Assembly: GCF_001425865.1 (NCBI RefSeq)
Contig: NZ_LMDS01000004.1
Coordinates: 1,249,589-1,313,588, forward strand
DNA from: Rhizobacter sp. Root404
Lineage (GTDB): Bacteria; Pseudomonadota; Gammaproteobacteria; Burkholderiales; Burkholderiaceae_C
DNA length: 64,000 bases
Direction: 5' to 3'
The stretch's first letter is position 1; the number at the start of each line of letters is the position of its first letter. Shown here one piece after another: positions 45,564 through 53,597 of this stretch. A model generated the notes under the pieces. That model saw nothing but the letters and a program-made list of their open reading frames with translations. It did no database searches and had not been told where the DNA came from. Position numbers and translations under genes: made by a program.

Positions 45564-46397
45564 TCAATTCAGTCCAACCGCTCTGCGAACAAACTCTGCT
45601 TCATCCATCACTTCGGCGGACGTTGTTCCACACACCATGTGATTCGACGAATCAAGCACGTATAGAAGTGACCCAAGCAACTGGCCGTCACGTCTGTCTG
45701 CAACTTTCAGTTCAACCTGGTGCAGGAGTGATTCTGTCGCCGCTGCCTGGACCTCTGTAATTTTGTACTCAACCAATGCGTCGGACGAGAGATCTGAAAC
45801 GCCAAAATAGTCTTCACTACTGTTGGGGCGTCGGATAAAGGGCCAGTTCCCGTTTGCTGCGGGTCCCACATGAGCGCAGCATTTCGCTTCAGTAAAAACA
45901 ATGGGCGATGGAAACTTCGGCATCACCCACGCGCTAGACATCACTCTCGCGTCTGAGGTCAGACGAAAGACGTTCAAGCGTGGAAAGCGGTCGCCCTCCC
46001 AAACGTATGCAATTGATCGAACAGGGACGGCTGGACTAGCGAAGTATGTAGCGCCTGCGGCCTCACACATAGTTCCAAAAGCCGGATCGGGAGCGCGCAC
46101 TTCGACAGGATCGAATGTACGGACGCCCCATCCGATCCCCATGACAGCACCGCTTGCGCTCGGCCAAACCAATGCAGCTAGCAGTAACCCTCTGCCGCTT
46201 TTTCCCTGCGAAGCTAACGCCCAAGCGAAATAGGTGAGCGCACTCACCCAAATAGCTTCGAGAACGACACCAGTCGGGCTCGCCGAAGTACCCCCGTTAG
46301 TCGCAAGACTAAGCACTGCTCCAGATAGCAGTGCGCTCAAATTGACAAGCGTCAACAAAAATATGCCAAAGCGAGCCGCTGCTTGTTGTCGGGACAT
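45564..46397 (-). CDS. Hypothetical membrane protein with exported C-terminal domain
   Basis: A 277-residue protein. Three hydrophobic segments near the N-terminus (FGIFLLTLVNLSALLSGAVLSL, AIWVSALTYFAWALA, GLLLAALVWPSASGAVMGIGWG) are followed by a soluble domain of about 180 residues. That domain has cysteine pairs (TMCEAAGATYF, AKCCAHVG, MVCGTTS), so it is probably in the periplasm. I do not recognise the family. Confidence 0.6.
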   Translation of the reverse strand: MSRQQAAARFGIFLLTLVNLSALLSGAVLSLATNGGTSASPTGVVLEAIWVSALTYFAWALASQGKSGRGLLLAALVWPSASGAVMGIGWGVRTFDPVEVRAPDPAFGTMCEAAGATYFASPAVPVRSIAYVWEGDRFPRLNVFRLTSDARVMSSAWVMPKFPSPIVFTEAKCCAHVGPAANGNWPFIRRPNSSEDYFGVSDLSSDALVEYKITEVQAAATESLLHQVELKVADRRDGQLLGSLLYVLDSSNHMVCGTTSAEVMDEAEFVRRAVGLN

Positions 46398-46518
46398 TTC
46401 GGAAGTCTCTCAAGAGACCCGTCGCCCGTCACATAATCTCTAAGCATGCATCTGCCCAAGAGCGGCCCTGTGCCTGCTCCGCCTGGATCGTCGGATGCCT
46501 CTCCGATCGACCCGTGGG

Positions 46519-46917
46519 TCAGTAGGCACTGCCCCGCTGACGTCGAGCGACATAAAACAGATGGCAATCAAGTGACGCAAGCAACTGTAGTTCCTTTCGC
46601 GTAAATTCTTCATGGCACTCGCCCTCAAGACGCCGATGCATATGCAGCACAAACTCGCTCGCGCCTGCCTCGCGAAACGCAGCGAGCAGTGTGACTAGAT
46701 GCGCGAGAACGCTAGTAAGCCGGCTTTCCATGGGACCACACGGGAGACCGCCGGGTACCGAGTACAGCGACGAGCCGAAGTTGACGACGTGTCCTTGACT
46801 GCCACCGAAAGTTGCGACTCCCCCGGGATTGAATGCGTGTAGGAAACGCAAACCGGTGCGCATTGGATAAAACTGCGCGCCGCGCGCTTGGAAGTGAAAT
46901 TCGTACCAAGAGTCCAT
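46519..46917 (-). CDS. Hypothetical protein of 132 residues
   Basis: Not recognised. The sequence is convincing as a protein: MDSWYEFHFQARG, FNPGGVATFGGSQG, SRLTSVLAHLVTLLAAFREAGA, and a strong closing helix HEEFTRKELQLLASLDCHLFYVAR. No membrane segment. Such small single-domain proteins sometimes act as immunity proteins, but nothing nearby supports that. Confidence 0.5.
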   Translation of the reverse strand: MDSWYEFHFQARGAQFYPMRTGLRFLHAFNPGGVATFGGSQGHVVNFGSSLYSVPGGLPCGPMESRLTSVLAHLVTLLAAFREAGASEFVLHMHRRLEGECHEEFTRKELQLLASLDCHLFYVARRQRGSAY

Positions 46918-47303
46918 TGCAGCCTGACTTAGACGACGCTGGCGCGAGCAGCGGGGGACAGCAAAGGTGAGCGTCTCAAAACGGTACGGGTGAATAACTC
47001 CACGGACAATATGGCGGCCCGTTTAGAAAGGAAGAGGGGACGAAACTTACGAGCCAGTGAACCCGGCACTTTGCGAGCGATCGGGGAAAGGGTCATACAC
47101 CTTTCGGTATGCATGGCGGCGGGGAAAAAAGCGCCGGGCAGTGCGGCCCGCCACACGCGCCCGCCGGCCGACAACGTGAGACTGAAGCACGGCGGGCTAC
47201 GTCCGCTCAGAAGCGTTGAGCGACGCACGCTGTCCGTCCGCCCCACTAGCTGGTGATTCCGCAAAGTCAGGATCGCGAATTCGAAATCACCAAGGTCAGC
47301 CGC
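46918..47303. other. Gene-free, GC-rich stretch open on both strands
   Basis: Between the hypothetical protein and panC. The minus strand (46929-47264) and the plus strand (46990-47256) are both open with arginine/serine-rich readings, and neither looks like a known protein. There is a bulged hairpin at about 47094-47112 (CATAC/GTATG arms) and several GC-rich self-complementary stretches. It could be a structured RNA or a dispersed repeat; I cannot decide. Confidence 0.35.
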
Positions 47304-48140
47304 TCAAATCAACATTCCGAAATCAAAATTGTCAATAAGTCGAGTGGACCCTAGGCGTGCCGCGCCCAATACAACTAGGTCGTCGCCCGCACGCGGAGTT
47401 CCGAAATCGCGGAGCGATCTGATTGCGACGTAGTCTGGATCCCAACCTTGCTTACGAAGACTCGATACTGCGCCCGACTCCAATGCGGTCCAATCGCGCC
47501 GACCCTCGCGCACCTCCGAAGCCACATGCATGAGCTCACGCGAAAGTGTCGCCGCCTCGACGCGCTCATGCGCGCTCAGGTACCCATTCCGGGAGGACAA
47601 CGCCAGACCGTCCGCTGCGCGAATCGTTTCGCACGCGACGATATCTATAGGTAGCGCAAACTGCTTAACCATGCGGCGAACTACAAATAGCTGTTGACAG
47701 TCCTTTTTGCCAAATACCGCGAAACTTGGCTGAAGGATATTGAACAGCTTTAGCACTACGGTGCACACGCCCGTAAAGAATCCTGGCCGAAATTCCCCCT
47801 CAAGAACGTTCGCGAGCTCCGGAGAAGGAAGGACCTTGAATGTTTGCTCTTCAGGGTAGAGCTCCCTTTCCGCGGGAACGAAAACGACATCGCACCCTGC
47901 GTGCCGCAACAAATCACAATCGCGTTCGAGCGTTCGCGGATAAATACCGAAGTCTTCATCTGGCGCAAACTGCAACCGATTGACGAAGATGCTTGCTACG
48001 ACGAGATCTCCCACGTCTCGCGCGCGCTCAATCAATGAGAGGTGGCCTTCGTGCAAATTACCCATCGTCGGCACGAAGGCTATGCCGCGCACGCCTGCCA
48101 AAGCATTGCGCAGTTCGAGCACTGTATGAATGATGCGCAT
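47304..48140 (-). CDS. panC: Pantoate-beta-alanine ligase (pantothenate synthetase)
   Basis: A 278-residue enzyme that joins pantoate and beta-alanine with ATP to make pantothenate. The nucleotide-binding start FVPTMGNLHEGH (residues 22-33), VASIFVNRLQFAPDEDF, FGKKDCQQLFVVRRM and the SSRNGYLS loop are all present. The Met at 48140 gives the normal N-terminus (the frame is open to 48203). Asn-Pro in the usual FVNPxQF motif reads Asn-Arg here, which is unusual. It begins 10 bases after the panB stop, forming the classical pan operon. Confidence 0.93.
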   Translation of the reverse strand: MRIIHTVLELRNALAGVRGIAFVPTMGNLHEGHLSLIERARDVGDLVVASIFVNRLQFAPDEDFGIYPRTLERDCDLLRHAGCDVVFVPAERELYPEEQTFKVLPSPELANVLEGEFRPGFFTGVCTVVLKLFNILQPSFAVFGKKDCQQLFVVRRMVKQFALPIDIVACETIRAADGLALSSRNGYLSAHERVEAATLSRELMHVASEVREGRRDWTALESGAVSSLRKQGWDPDYVAIRSLRDFGTPRAGDDLVVLGAARLGSTRLIDNFDFGMLI

Positions 48141-48150
48141 ATCGACCGGC

Positions 48151-49062
48151 TTAGTAAGTATGGACGGATTCAACCGGGAAGCTGCCATCTTTGACGGCAG
48201 CAACGTAGCGACGCACTGCAGACTCGATTCCGCGGTCTAAGCCGTCGGAATCATTCACAAAATCGCGGGCGAACTTTGGCGCTCGACCATCAGCAACTCC
48301 TAGCATGTCATGTAGCACAAGAACCTGCCCACTACATTGCGCACCTGCACCGATTCCGATAACCGGGATGGGCAGCGCAGCCGTGACCTTGGCAGCAAGC
48401 GCGCTTGGGATCAGCTCGAGCACCATCATCGCTGCCCCAGCGTCGGCTAACTCTTGGGCTTGCAGAGCGAGGGTCTGAGCAGCGAGCGAGTCGCGTCCTT
48501 GAACGCGATATCCCCCGAGCGCGTGAACCGACTGGGGAGTCAGGCCCAAATGAGAACATACCGAAACGCCGCGCTCTGACATGAAGCGAACGGTGTCGAC
48601 TGTCCAGCCACCTCCTTCTAGCTTGACCATGTGCGCGCCGCTTTGCATTAGCGCGCTAGCGCTGCGCATCGCTTGATCAACAGACTGATGATAAGAGCCG
48701 AATGGCAGGTCGCCGACGATCCACGCGTGTGTATTACCTCGAGCAACGCAGCGGGTGTGATAAAGCATTTCGTCAAGCGATACTCGCACTGTGCTATCTC
48801 GCCCTTGTACGACCATGCCCAGCGAGTCACCTACCAAGATCGCATCGACCCCGGCATTGTTGAGGACTCGGGCGAAGGTAGCGTCATAGCACGTCAGCAT
48901 TGCAATCTTTTCACCTGCGGAATGCATTAGGCGCAGCTGATGCAATGTCACTTTCTTGCGTTCCTTTTTCGCTTGAAGTAGACCTGATGTCTCGGGCAAG
49001 TTCACCCCTCCGTTTTCCGCGGCCCCAGGTGGGGACGCGAGTTTCTCTGACTTCATGCTCAT
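48151..49062 (-). CDS. panB: 3-methyl-2-oxobutanoate hydroxymethyltransferase
   Basis: A 303-residue enzyme that adds a hydroxymethyl group from methylene-tetrahydrofolate to alpha-ketoisovalerate, giving ketopantoate. [32 protein letters not shown] is diagnostic, with the metal-binding Asp, and the KLEGG segment and [20 protein letters not shown] follow. Two ATGs lie six bases apart; the outer one at 49062 is used. An N-terminal extension of about 38 residues precedes the usual beginning ([15 protein letters not shown]). It forms an operon with panC. Confidence 0.92.
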   Translation of the reverse strand: MSMKSEKLASPPGAAENGGVNLPETSGLLQAKKERKKVTLHQLRLMHSAGEKIAMLTCYDATFARVLNNAGVDAILVGDSLGMVVQGRDSTVRVSLDEMLYHTRCVARGNTHAWIVGDLPFGSYHQSVDQAMRSASALMQSGAHMVKLEGGGWTVDTVRFMSERGVSVCSHLGLTPQSVHALGGYRVQGRDSLAAQTLALQAQELADAGAAMMVLELIPSALAAKVTAALPIPVIGIGAGAQCSGQVLVLHDMLGVADGRAPKFARDFVNDSDGLDRGIESAVRRYVAAVKDGSFPVESVHTY

Positions 49063-49088
49063 GCGGCACCTATGCGTTCTTCGTTCTG

Positions 49089-49331
49089 TCACCCGGGGCT
49101 GTCCTCGCGGTAGAGGGCCCCGTCCTTGGCAAACTTTTTCTGCTGGAAGAATACGACGTACGTTCCTGCGGGGACCAGCAAGTAGGAAGCCGGCAACCCG
49201 AAGCGCGATAACGTCATACTCGGTTTGAAGGGCGCTCCGATTTGGAATGTGGAGAGGGGTGAGCCGCTCGTTGCGGCCATGGAATCCTGCATCAGACTGA
49301 AACGCCAACTCTTCACATGCACACTTATCAT
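49089..49331 (-). CDS. Possible small protein upstream of panB
   Basis: An 80-residue frame starting inside the 23-bp repeat ([14 protein letters not shown]) and ending [29 protein letters not shown], which looks protein-like. It stops 26 bases before panB, so it could be a leader or a coupled gene. No family recognised. Confidence 0.3.
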   Translation of the reverse strand: MISVHVKSWRFSLMQDSMAATSGSPLSTFQIGAPFKPSMTLSRFGLPASYLLVPAGTYVVFFQQKKFAKDGALYREDSPG

Positions 49332-49335
49332 GCAA
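49313..49335 (-). repeat. 23-bp repeat, copy 2
   Basis: Exact copy of 45055-45077 in the same orientation, 251 bases upstream of the panB start. Confidence 0.6.
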
Positions 49336-49790
49336 GCACTTGCTAGTCACTATGCAGCGCCCCGGTGTGGCGTTTTAGATATGCTCGCGGGCCGGTTCCG
49401 GGCGTCCGACCAACGCGGAGCGTGCGACGCTACGGCTACGCTTCTAAACGTTAGCGATCCAGTGCTTAGCGGTGACCGATGGCATCGAGAAGACGTCGTG
49501 GCTTTCGGCACAAGGGCCGCACGAAGGCCAAGTAGTGGCAATGGTCTCGCGGGCCGTCAGTTGAACGACTCGCGAGCGGCGAACGCGGTTAAATGAAGGA
49601 ATGGGCAAGTTCCTTGTGTAGCCAATGACCAGTCCTCTGCACCTCTCCCCTTAACTAGTCAGCGGTAACAGCGCGCGTATCGCCTAAAGGGCACAGCTCC
49701 GTGCGGAGGTTTGGCCCGTCACAAGCGGCAAACACGCGTAGCCGGTACGCCCTCGTCCAGGTTCGCCTTGATACTAGCCCCGGAACCTGA
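49332..49790. other. Gene-free stretch left of the IS607-type recombinase
   Basis: About 460 bases where the tnpB gene of an IS607 element would be expected. No tnpB-like reading is present on either strand. Confidence 0.45.
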
Positions 49791-50366
49791 TCACATCTCA
49801 CGTACTGCAGCGCTCGCGATTCGCAGAGCTGCGGTGGCCTTGCGCTTGGCGCTGCGTCGACCGTAAAGACGTGCACAGAACGAGGTCAACACCTCGCACA
49901 TGTCCCGCACGAGGTCGTCGTGCACCTCGGCGTTCTCGACGACGCATAGGCGTCTTCCCGAGGCGCACAATGCGGCTTCGAGATAGTCGAAGCCGAAGCG
50001 AGTTAGTCGATCCCGATGCTCAACGATGATGACCTTGAGCCTTACATCGGCGAGCAGCTTCCTCAGCTTGGGGCGACGCCGGTTCATGCCGGAGCCGATC
50101 TCGCTGACTGCTGCGGTGATGTGCCATCCCTCGGAGAGGGCGTACTGCGTCAAGCGAGCCAACTGGCGGTCCAAGTCGGCGCGCTGATCGGCACAGGACA
50201 CACGGGCATAAAGCGCCACGCCATCGGCCGGCGAAGTCGCGGCATCGACCAAGATGGTCCCCGACGCGACTTGGCGTGCCGGCACCGGCAGGGTCCCTTG
50301 ATGAAACCACCGCCACGCCGTTCTGTATGACACGCCGTTGCTGGCGGCCCATTGCTTGAGCTTCAT
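49791..50366 (-). CDS. IS607-type serine recombinase TnpA
   Basis: A 191-residue IS607-family serine transposase. The N-terminal MerR-like helix-turn-helix (MKLKQWAASNGVSYRTAWRWF) is followed by the resolvase domain with YARVSCADQ (catalytic Ser57 with Arg55), then VIIVEHRDRLTRFGFDYLEAAL, the R-D-R-L-x-R-F-G motif. It lacks the usual downstream tnpB. Length is slightly below the 200-220 norm. A palindrome lies just upstream at 50379-50397. The gene itself appears intact. Confidence 0.88.
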   Translation of the reverse strand: MKLKQWAASNGVSYRTAWRWFHQGTLPVPARQVASGTILVDAATSPADGVALYARVSCADQRADLDRQLARLTQYALSEGWHITAAVSEIGSGMNRRRPKLRKLLADVRLKVIIVEHRDRLTRFGFDYLEAALCASGRRLCVVENAEVHDDLVRDMCEVLTSFCARLYGRRSAKRKATAALRIASAAVREM

Positions 50367-50378
50367 GTCTGCCTACCC

Positions 50379-50397
50379 TTGAACATAGTTGTTCAAG
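50379..50397. promoter_or_regulatory. Inverted repeat upstream of the IS607-type tnpA
   Basis: TTGAACA and TGTTCAA are separated by TAGT as a perfect palindrome, with the CC/GG flanks also pairing. It lies 12-31 bases upstream of the ATG at 50366. It could be a binding site for the recombinase or an operator overlapping its promoter. Confidence 0.5.
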
Positions 50398-51370
50398 GTA
50401 TAGGCACCAGCTCTCAACCCCTTTTCGTTGGGCGCGGAACAAGCACTAAGTGATCGGCGTGATGCGCCGACACTTCGTTCAGCATGTCTAGTCCGCACGA
50501 CTTGGCACACAGGCGCCACTGGCGCCCTCTTGGGAAGCAATTGCGGACGCCGGGGGCGTCCGCTCTCCCCTCTTTTCTTCTTTCTTCTTTCTACATGTCG
50601 AGGCCAGCGACGAAAGTCCCACTTTACCCTTTCGTGACAGCAAGTTAGCTCTGATTCCTGACATCTTGACTGGGGAGCTGGAATCTACATTCCGGGGAGC
50701 TGAAATCTACAATCCCGGGAGCTGGAATCTATAAAATGGGGAGCTGGAATCTACGTTTTGGGGAGCCGAAATCTAAGGCGCGTAGCGCAGGTCGATCCCT
50801 TGACCGCGACCGGCCTTGAACGACTCCAAGCTGATTCCGAGCAGATCCAACAAATTTCGCCAGTCGATCAACGTCGGCTCCCAGGCTGATACCGGAGGAA
50901 GCGTCAAGGCTCGCCCTGGCGCAACCCGCGTCTACAGCGGACGGCGAGATTCCTAGATCTTCGGCGATAGCGGCCTGGACGCTTGAAACGATCGTCGCGG
51001 GCAATGAAGCAACCTCCGACTCCTCGCACTCGACCTTCGGTGCGTCGTGACTGAGCCTGCGTTCGATACGCATCCGAGAAAAGACTTCGCAGCCGGGAAT
51101 CGAGGGCGGTGCTGGTAGAGCTTGCCGAGAACAGAACGAGGCGGTTTGGCAGACGTGCCGGTTTTCAGAAGAAGTTCGTCCAAGGTCCAGGGTCGTGCAG
51201 ACACTCCTTCGTACTTCTTTATCTGCGCAGAATGGAGCTGTGTGGGTGCAATCGCCCTGTCAAGAAGAACGACATCCTGCTTGAAGTCAAGAGCTACGAG
51301 AAAGTCGGCGCTGGTGGCCAACAGCTCCGGAGCCCGGCACGATTAAGTCGATGCACCGTCGCTCATGCGG
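50398..51370. other. Gene-poor stretch with a tandem repeat array
   Basis: About 970 bases between the recombinase and the secreted protein at 51371. It includes a polypyrimidine run (about 50560-50595) and the 22-bp array at 50672-50781. Minus-strand frames at 50729-51073 and 50953-51321 are open but overlap each other in different frames and run into the array, so I treat them as remnants at most. Confidence 0.4.
50672..50781. repeat. Five tandem copies of a 22-bp unit
   Basis: Units start at 50672, 50694, 50716, 50738 and 50760, each exactly 22 bases. The consensus begins GGGGAGCTGGAATCTA and the last six bases vary. The first 16 bases are nearly fixed, and the fifth unit has diverged (GGGGAGCCGAAATCTA). 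The short unit without unique spacers rules out a CRISPR. Multiple short repeats of this type are known at the ends of IS21-family elements, where the transposase binds, so this may be a leftover end. Confidence 0.75.
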
Positions 51371-52048
51371 CTAACGTAACCATTGCGCAACCCCACCACG
51401 CGTCCCACACGCGATGCTCTTGTTTTGAGATGTCGTCGTGCTTCCGTCAGCGCAACGCGCCGTTGGCTGTTCCTCGGCAGACTTCGCAGCGCCAACAAGT
51501 TCCGGCTTGCTGCCGGCGTCTGCCGATGAAACGTATCCTGGAGACACAGGACTTGTTGGCGCATATGTTGAAGCACCCGAGCGAGTGGACTGCGATCCAT
51601 TGGTAAGTCGGCCCGCTACCAATGGGACCGCGACGTGGATTGAGTTGTTTAGCGCGATCGACTTGGTGCCAACCTTTCCGGAGTACGGATTCACGTTCCC
51701 CTTGGCGGAGTAGTTGTCTGCCCGGGTGTGATTCGGGTTGGTCGCTCGCGACGGGGCCACGTATGTCCCATCCTTGCTGTAGTGGCCTTTGATGGCGTGT
51801 GATGTGCTCGTTGTGCGCTGTGTCGAGTGAGCAACGCTTGCACGCGAAGTAGCCAGTCCGGCAGAACTGTGAGATGAATACCCGGAGTGGTGCGCTCCGG
51901 AATACCTATGTGAGCTCGAATGCGAACCCGAGTGAGAACTTCCGTGACCGCCTCCGTGTCCTCCACCCCCTCGTGCAACGGCAACTTGCGGATTAGCCAC
52001 GCAGACGAGAGCTGCCACGATCGCCGCCAGCACACGCAGTTTCGCCAC
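51371..52048 (-). CDS. Secreted Gly/Ser/His-rich protein with C-terminal DUF3761-like domain
   Basis: A 225-residue protein. The GTG at 52048 starts a good signal peptide (AKLRVLAAIVAALVCVANPQVAVA); the frame is open to 52177. A Gly/His/Ser-rich region follows (RGGGGHGGGHGSSHSGSHSS). Then comes the motif H-A-I-K-G-H-Y-S-K-D-G-T-Y-V-A-P with NPNHTRADNYSAKGNVNPYSGK, shared with the protein at 58228. The end has the pattern ARCADGSTTTSQNKSIACGTRGGVAQWL, typical of DUF3761, with two cysteines for a disulfide. Probably periplasmic or extracellular. Function unknown. Confidence 0.72.
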   Translation of the reverse strand: MAKLRVLAAIVAALVCVANPQVAVARGGGGHGGGHGSSHSGSHSSSHRYSGAHHSGYSSHSSAGLATSRASVAHSTQRTTSTSHAIKGHYSKDGTYVAPSRATNPNHTRADNYSAKGNVNPYSGKVGTKSIALNNSIHVAVPLVAGRLTNGSQSTRSGASTYAPTSPVSPGYVSSADAGSKPELVGAAKSAEEQPTARCADGSTTTSQNKSIACGTRGGVAQWLR

Positions 52049-52189
52049 ATCCGTCTCCCGATGCCATTGAAGTACGGGCACGGTAGCAGCGTTGTTACGA
52101 AAAGATACCCCTAACCAAGGGACTCTTCTGCCCGCGATGTCGTCATTCGATGGGTTAGGCAGGCGCGACTTCTTCAAACACCCATCACG

Positions 52190-52831
52190 TTAGCAATGAA
52201 GGGCAGCACGACGGCTCATCACAGACATCCGCTCAGTGCGAATCGAGTCTTGCATCTGACCTGATTGGGGCTGTCGAGCCCATGCGTCTAGGGCCCGGAT
52301 TCTGTCGGCGAGAGCTTGGCATTCCGATGCCTGAGGTGCAGGCGTGGCCGTCGCGCCGACCGCAACAGCGTTCATCGACCCTCCGTAAAGCTCTGCCGCG
52401 GCCGCCGCCTCTCGGCTTGCCATCGCCACCTGCTCGTCGAACGGTAGCGCGCCCGGCACAGAGGCGATCCTATCGATGGTCGCCTTCTGACTGCTACACG
52501 TGCCATTGGTCCAGAAGGTGCTGCCGGCGTAGCTCTTACAGAGGTAAATAGTGGAGCTCGCGGGGGGCGCCTCGTACCGCGGGCGCTGGTAGACGGCAGT
52601 CTCCGGTCGGCGTTCAACTTTTACGGGCGCGCGTAGTTGTTCCGCGGGCGGCGATGAATGGATCACCGGTCGCGTCGTCGATTCAACCCGTACTGTGCGT
52701 GGCTTAGCGGCTCGCATGCGCTCGGAAACCGCGTAGAGGCCTAGCGCCGCCACTATTAGGAGGAACAACGTCACCGCCAACGAATGTGACTCGCGGCGCG
52801 GCCTGAAAGGGGAAGGACCGTCAGTAAACAT
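52190..52831 (-). CDS. Membrane-anchored hypothetical protein
   Basis: A 213-residue protein from the Met at 52831 (frame open to 52858). A short cytoplasmic start is followed by one membrane helix (SLAVTLFLLIVAALGLYAVS) and a Pro/Arg-rich linker. The periplasmic part contains IYLCKSYAGSTFWTNGTCSSQKATIDRIASVP, then a helical end with SECQALADRIRALDAWARQPQSG. Four cysteines suggest disulfides. Similar proteins occur in Burkholderiales without known function. Confidence 0.65.
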   Translation of the reverse strand: MFTDGPSPFRPRRESHSLAVTLFLLIVAALGLYAVSERMRAAKPRTVRVESTTRPVIHSSPPAEQLRAPVKVERRPETAVYQRPRYEAPPASSTIYLCKSYAGSTFWTNGTCSSQKATIDRIASVPGALPFDEQVAMASREAAAAAELYGGSMNAVAVGATATPAPQASECQALADRIRALDAWARQPQSGQMQDSIRTERMSVMSRRAALHC

Positions 52832-53597
52832 GCCCTCAACGATACGACGGTCGTGCAAGTTACGGCATCAGCCATTCGAAGGCTTGACGCCGTCATTGAT
52901 TCACCCGCCGGCATTCAGCAAGCTATTGCTCGGGGTCGCTATTAGAGGGAGTGGCAAGCCGACCCGATCTCACGAATGCTTTGCATGCGAAATCGGATGC
53001 AATGTCTATCGCGAGACTTCCGCGCACATCCCGATGGTGCGATGCTTAGTCGCAGCAAGGTCCTTCTCATGTCTGCTTTCGATTTACGTCCCCGCTTTGC
53101 GCAGGATCCGCAGAAGATGCCGGAGGCCATAAAGTTCCTTGGACATCAGTCGAATGAGCCTAAGGCAGCTTGAATCTATTGGCGCGATACGCGAGAGTTC
53201 GCGAGGCCGAGCTGGGGGCGAGAGCCTTTGACCAAACATGAGGCCGATCCCGCGCGGACTCTCATCGGCGCTGCTTTAGGGGGGAGACGACGGATCGTCG
53301 CCCCCCTCGCTTAGCGGAGTTCTTACTGACAGCTCGCCGGCAAGGCAAAGGACTCAGTATTACCGCCCCTACTCCTGTGCAGCCAACGTCGTCTGGATGC
53401 TCAAGGAGGTCGCGTGCCTTACGAATTGCGCCCAAAGGGATTGACCTTGACCTAGGCACCGGTTGCCTCCCCGCGTTTCATCGACTCAATCTCCGCGCTC
53501 CCCTACCTCTAGGGAGGAAAGATGCAGCAGTAGTGTTGTTGGGCAGCCAGTAACCCTCCGCCGGCTCAGTGTGAGGAGCTAAGATGCAAGTAACAAA
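52832..53597. other. Gene-free stretch containing a decayed copy of the peptidase 3' end
   Basis: About 770 bases. I see no intact gene. The part at about 53270-53370 repeats the terminator-like hairpin and last codons of the M36 peptidase gene at 61553 (see that repeat). The rest has short frames only. Confidence 0.5.
53270..53365 (-). repeat. Decayed duplicate of the M36 peptidase gene 3' end and hairpin
   Basis: Matches 61505-61595 with scattered substitutions: the hairpin GGGGGAGACGACGG/TCGTCGCCCCC, a TTAGCGGAG segment, and GCCGGCAAGGCAAAGGACTC. Read on the minus strand it encodes the end T-E-S-F-A-L-P-A-S-C-Q-stop, against T-E-S-F-A-L-P-A-N-C-Q-stop in the intact gene. Upstream of those codons the similarity fades, so only the last stretch of a second peptidase gene remains. 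Confidence 0.75.

Noticed and set aside
46929..47264. 111-codon minus-strand frame next to panC
   Set aside because: The opposite strand is also open, and the translation lacks any protein-like pattern.
50672..50781. Considered as a CRISPR array
   Set aside because: Units are contiguous 22-mers with only six variable bases, there are no spacers of about 30 bases, and no cas genes are in the window.
50953..51321. Possible Xre-type helix-turn-helix remnant on the minus strand
   Set aside because: A short segment with a Y-E-x-x-S-x-x-P-x-T-L-D pattern resembles Xre proteins, but the rest does not, and the frame breaks soon after. Similarity is too weak to call.
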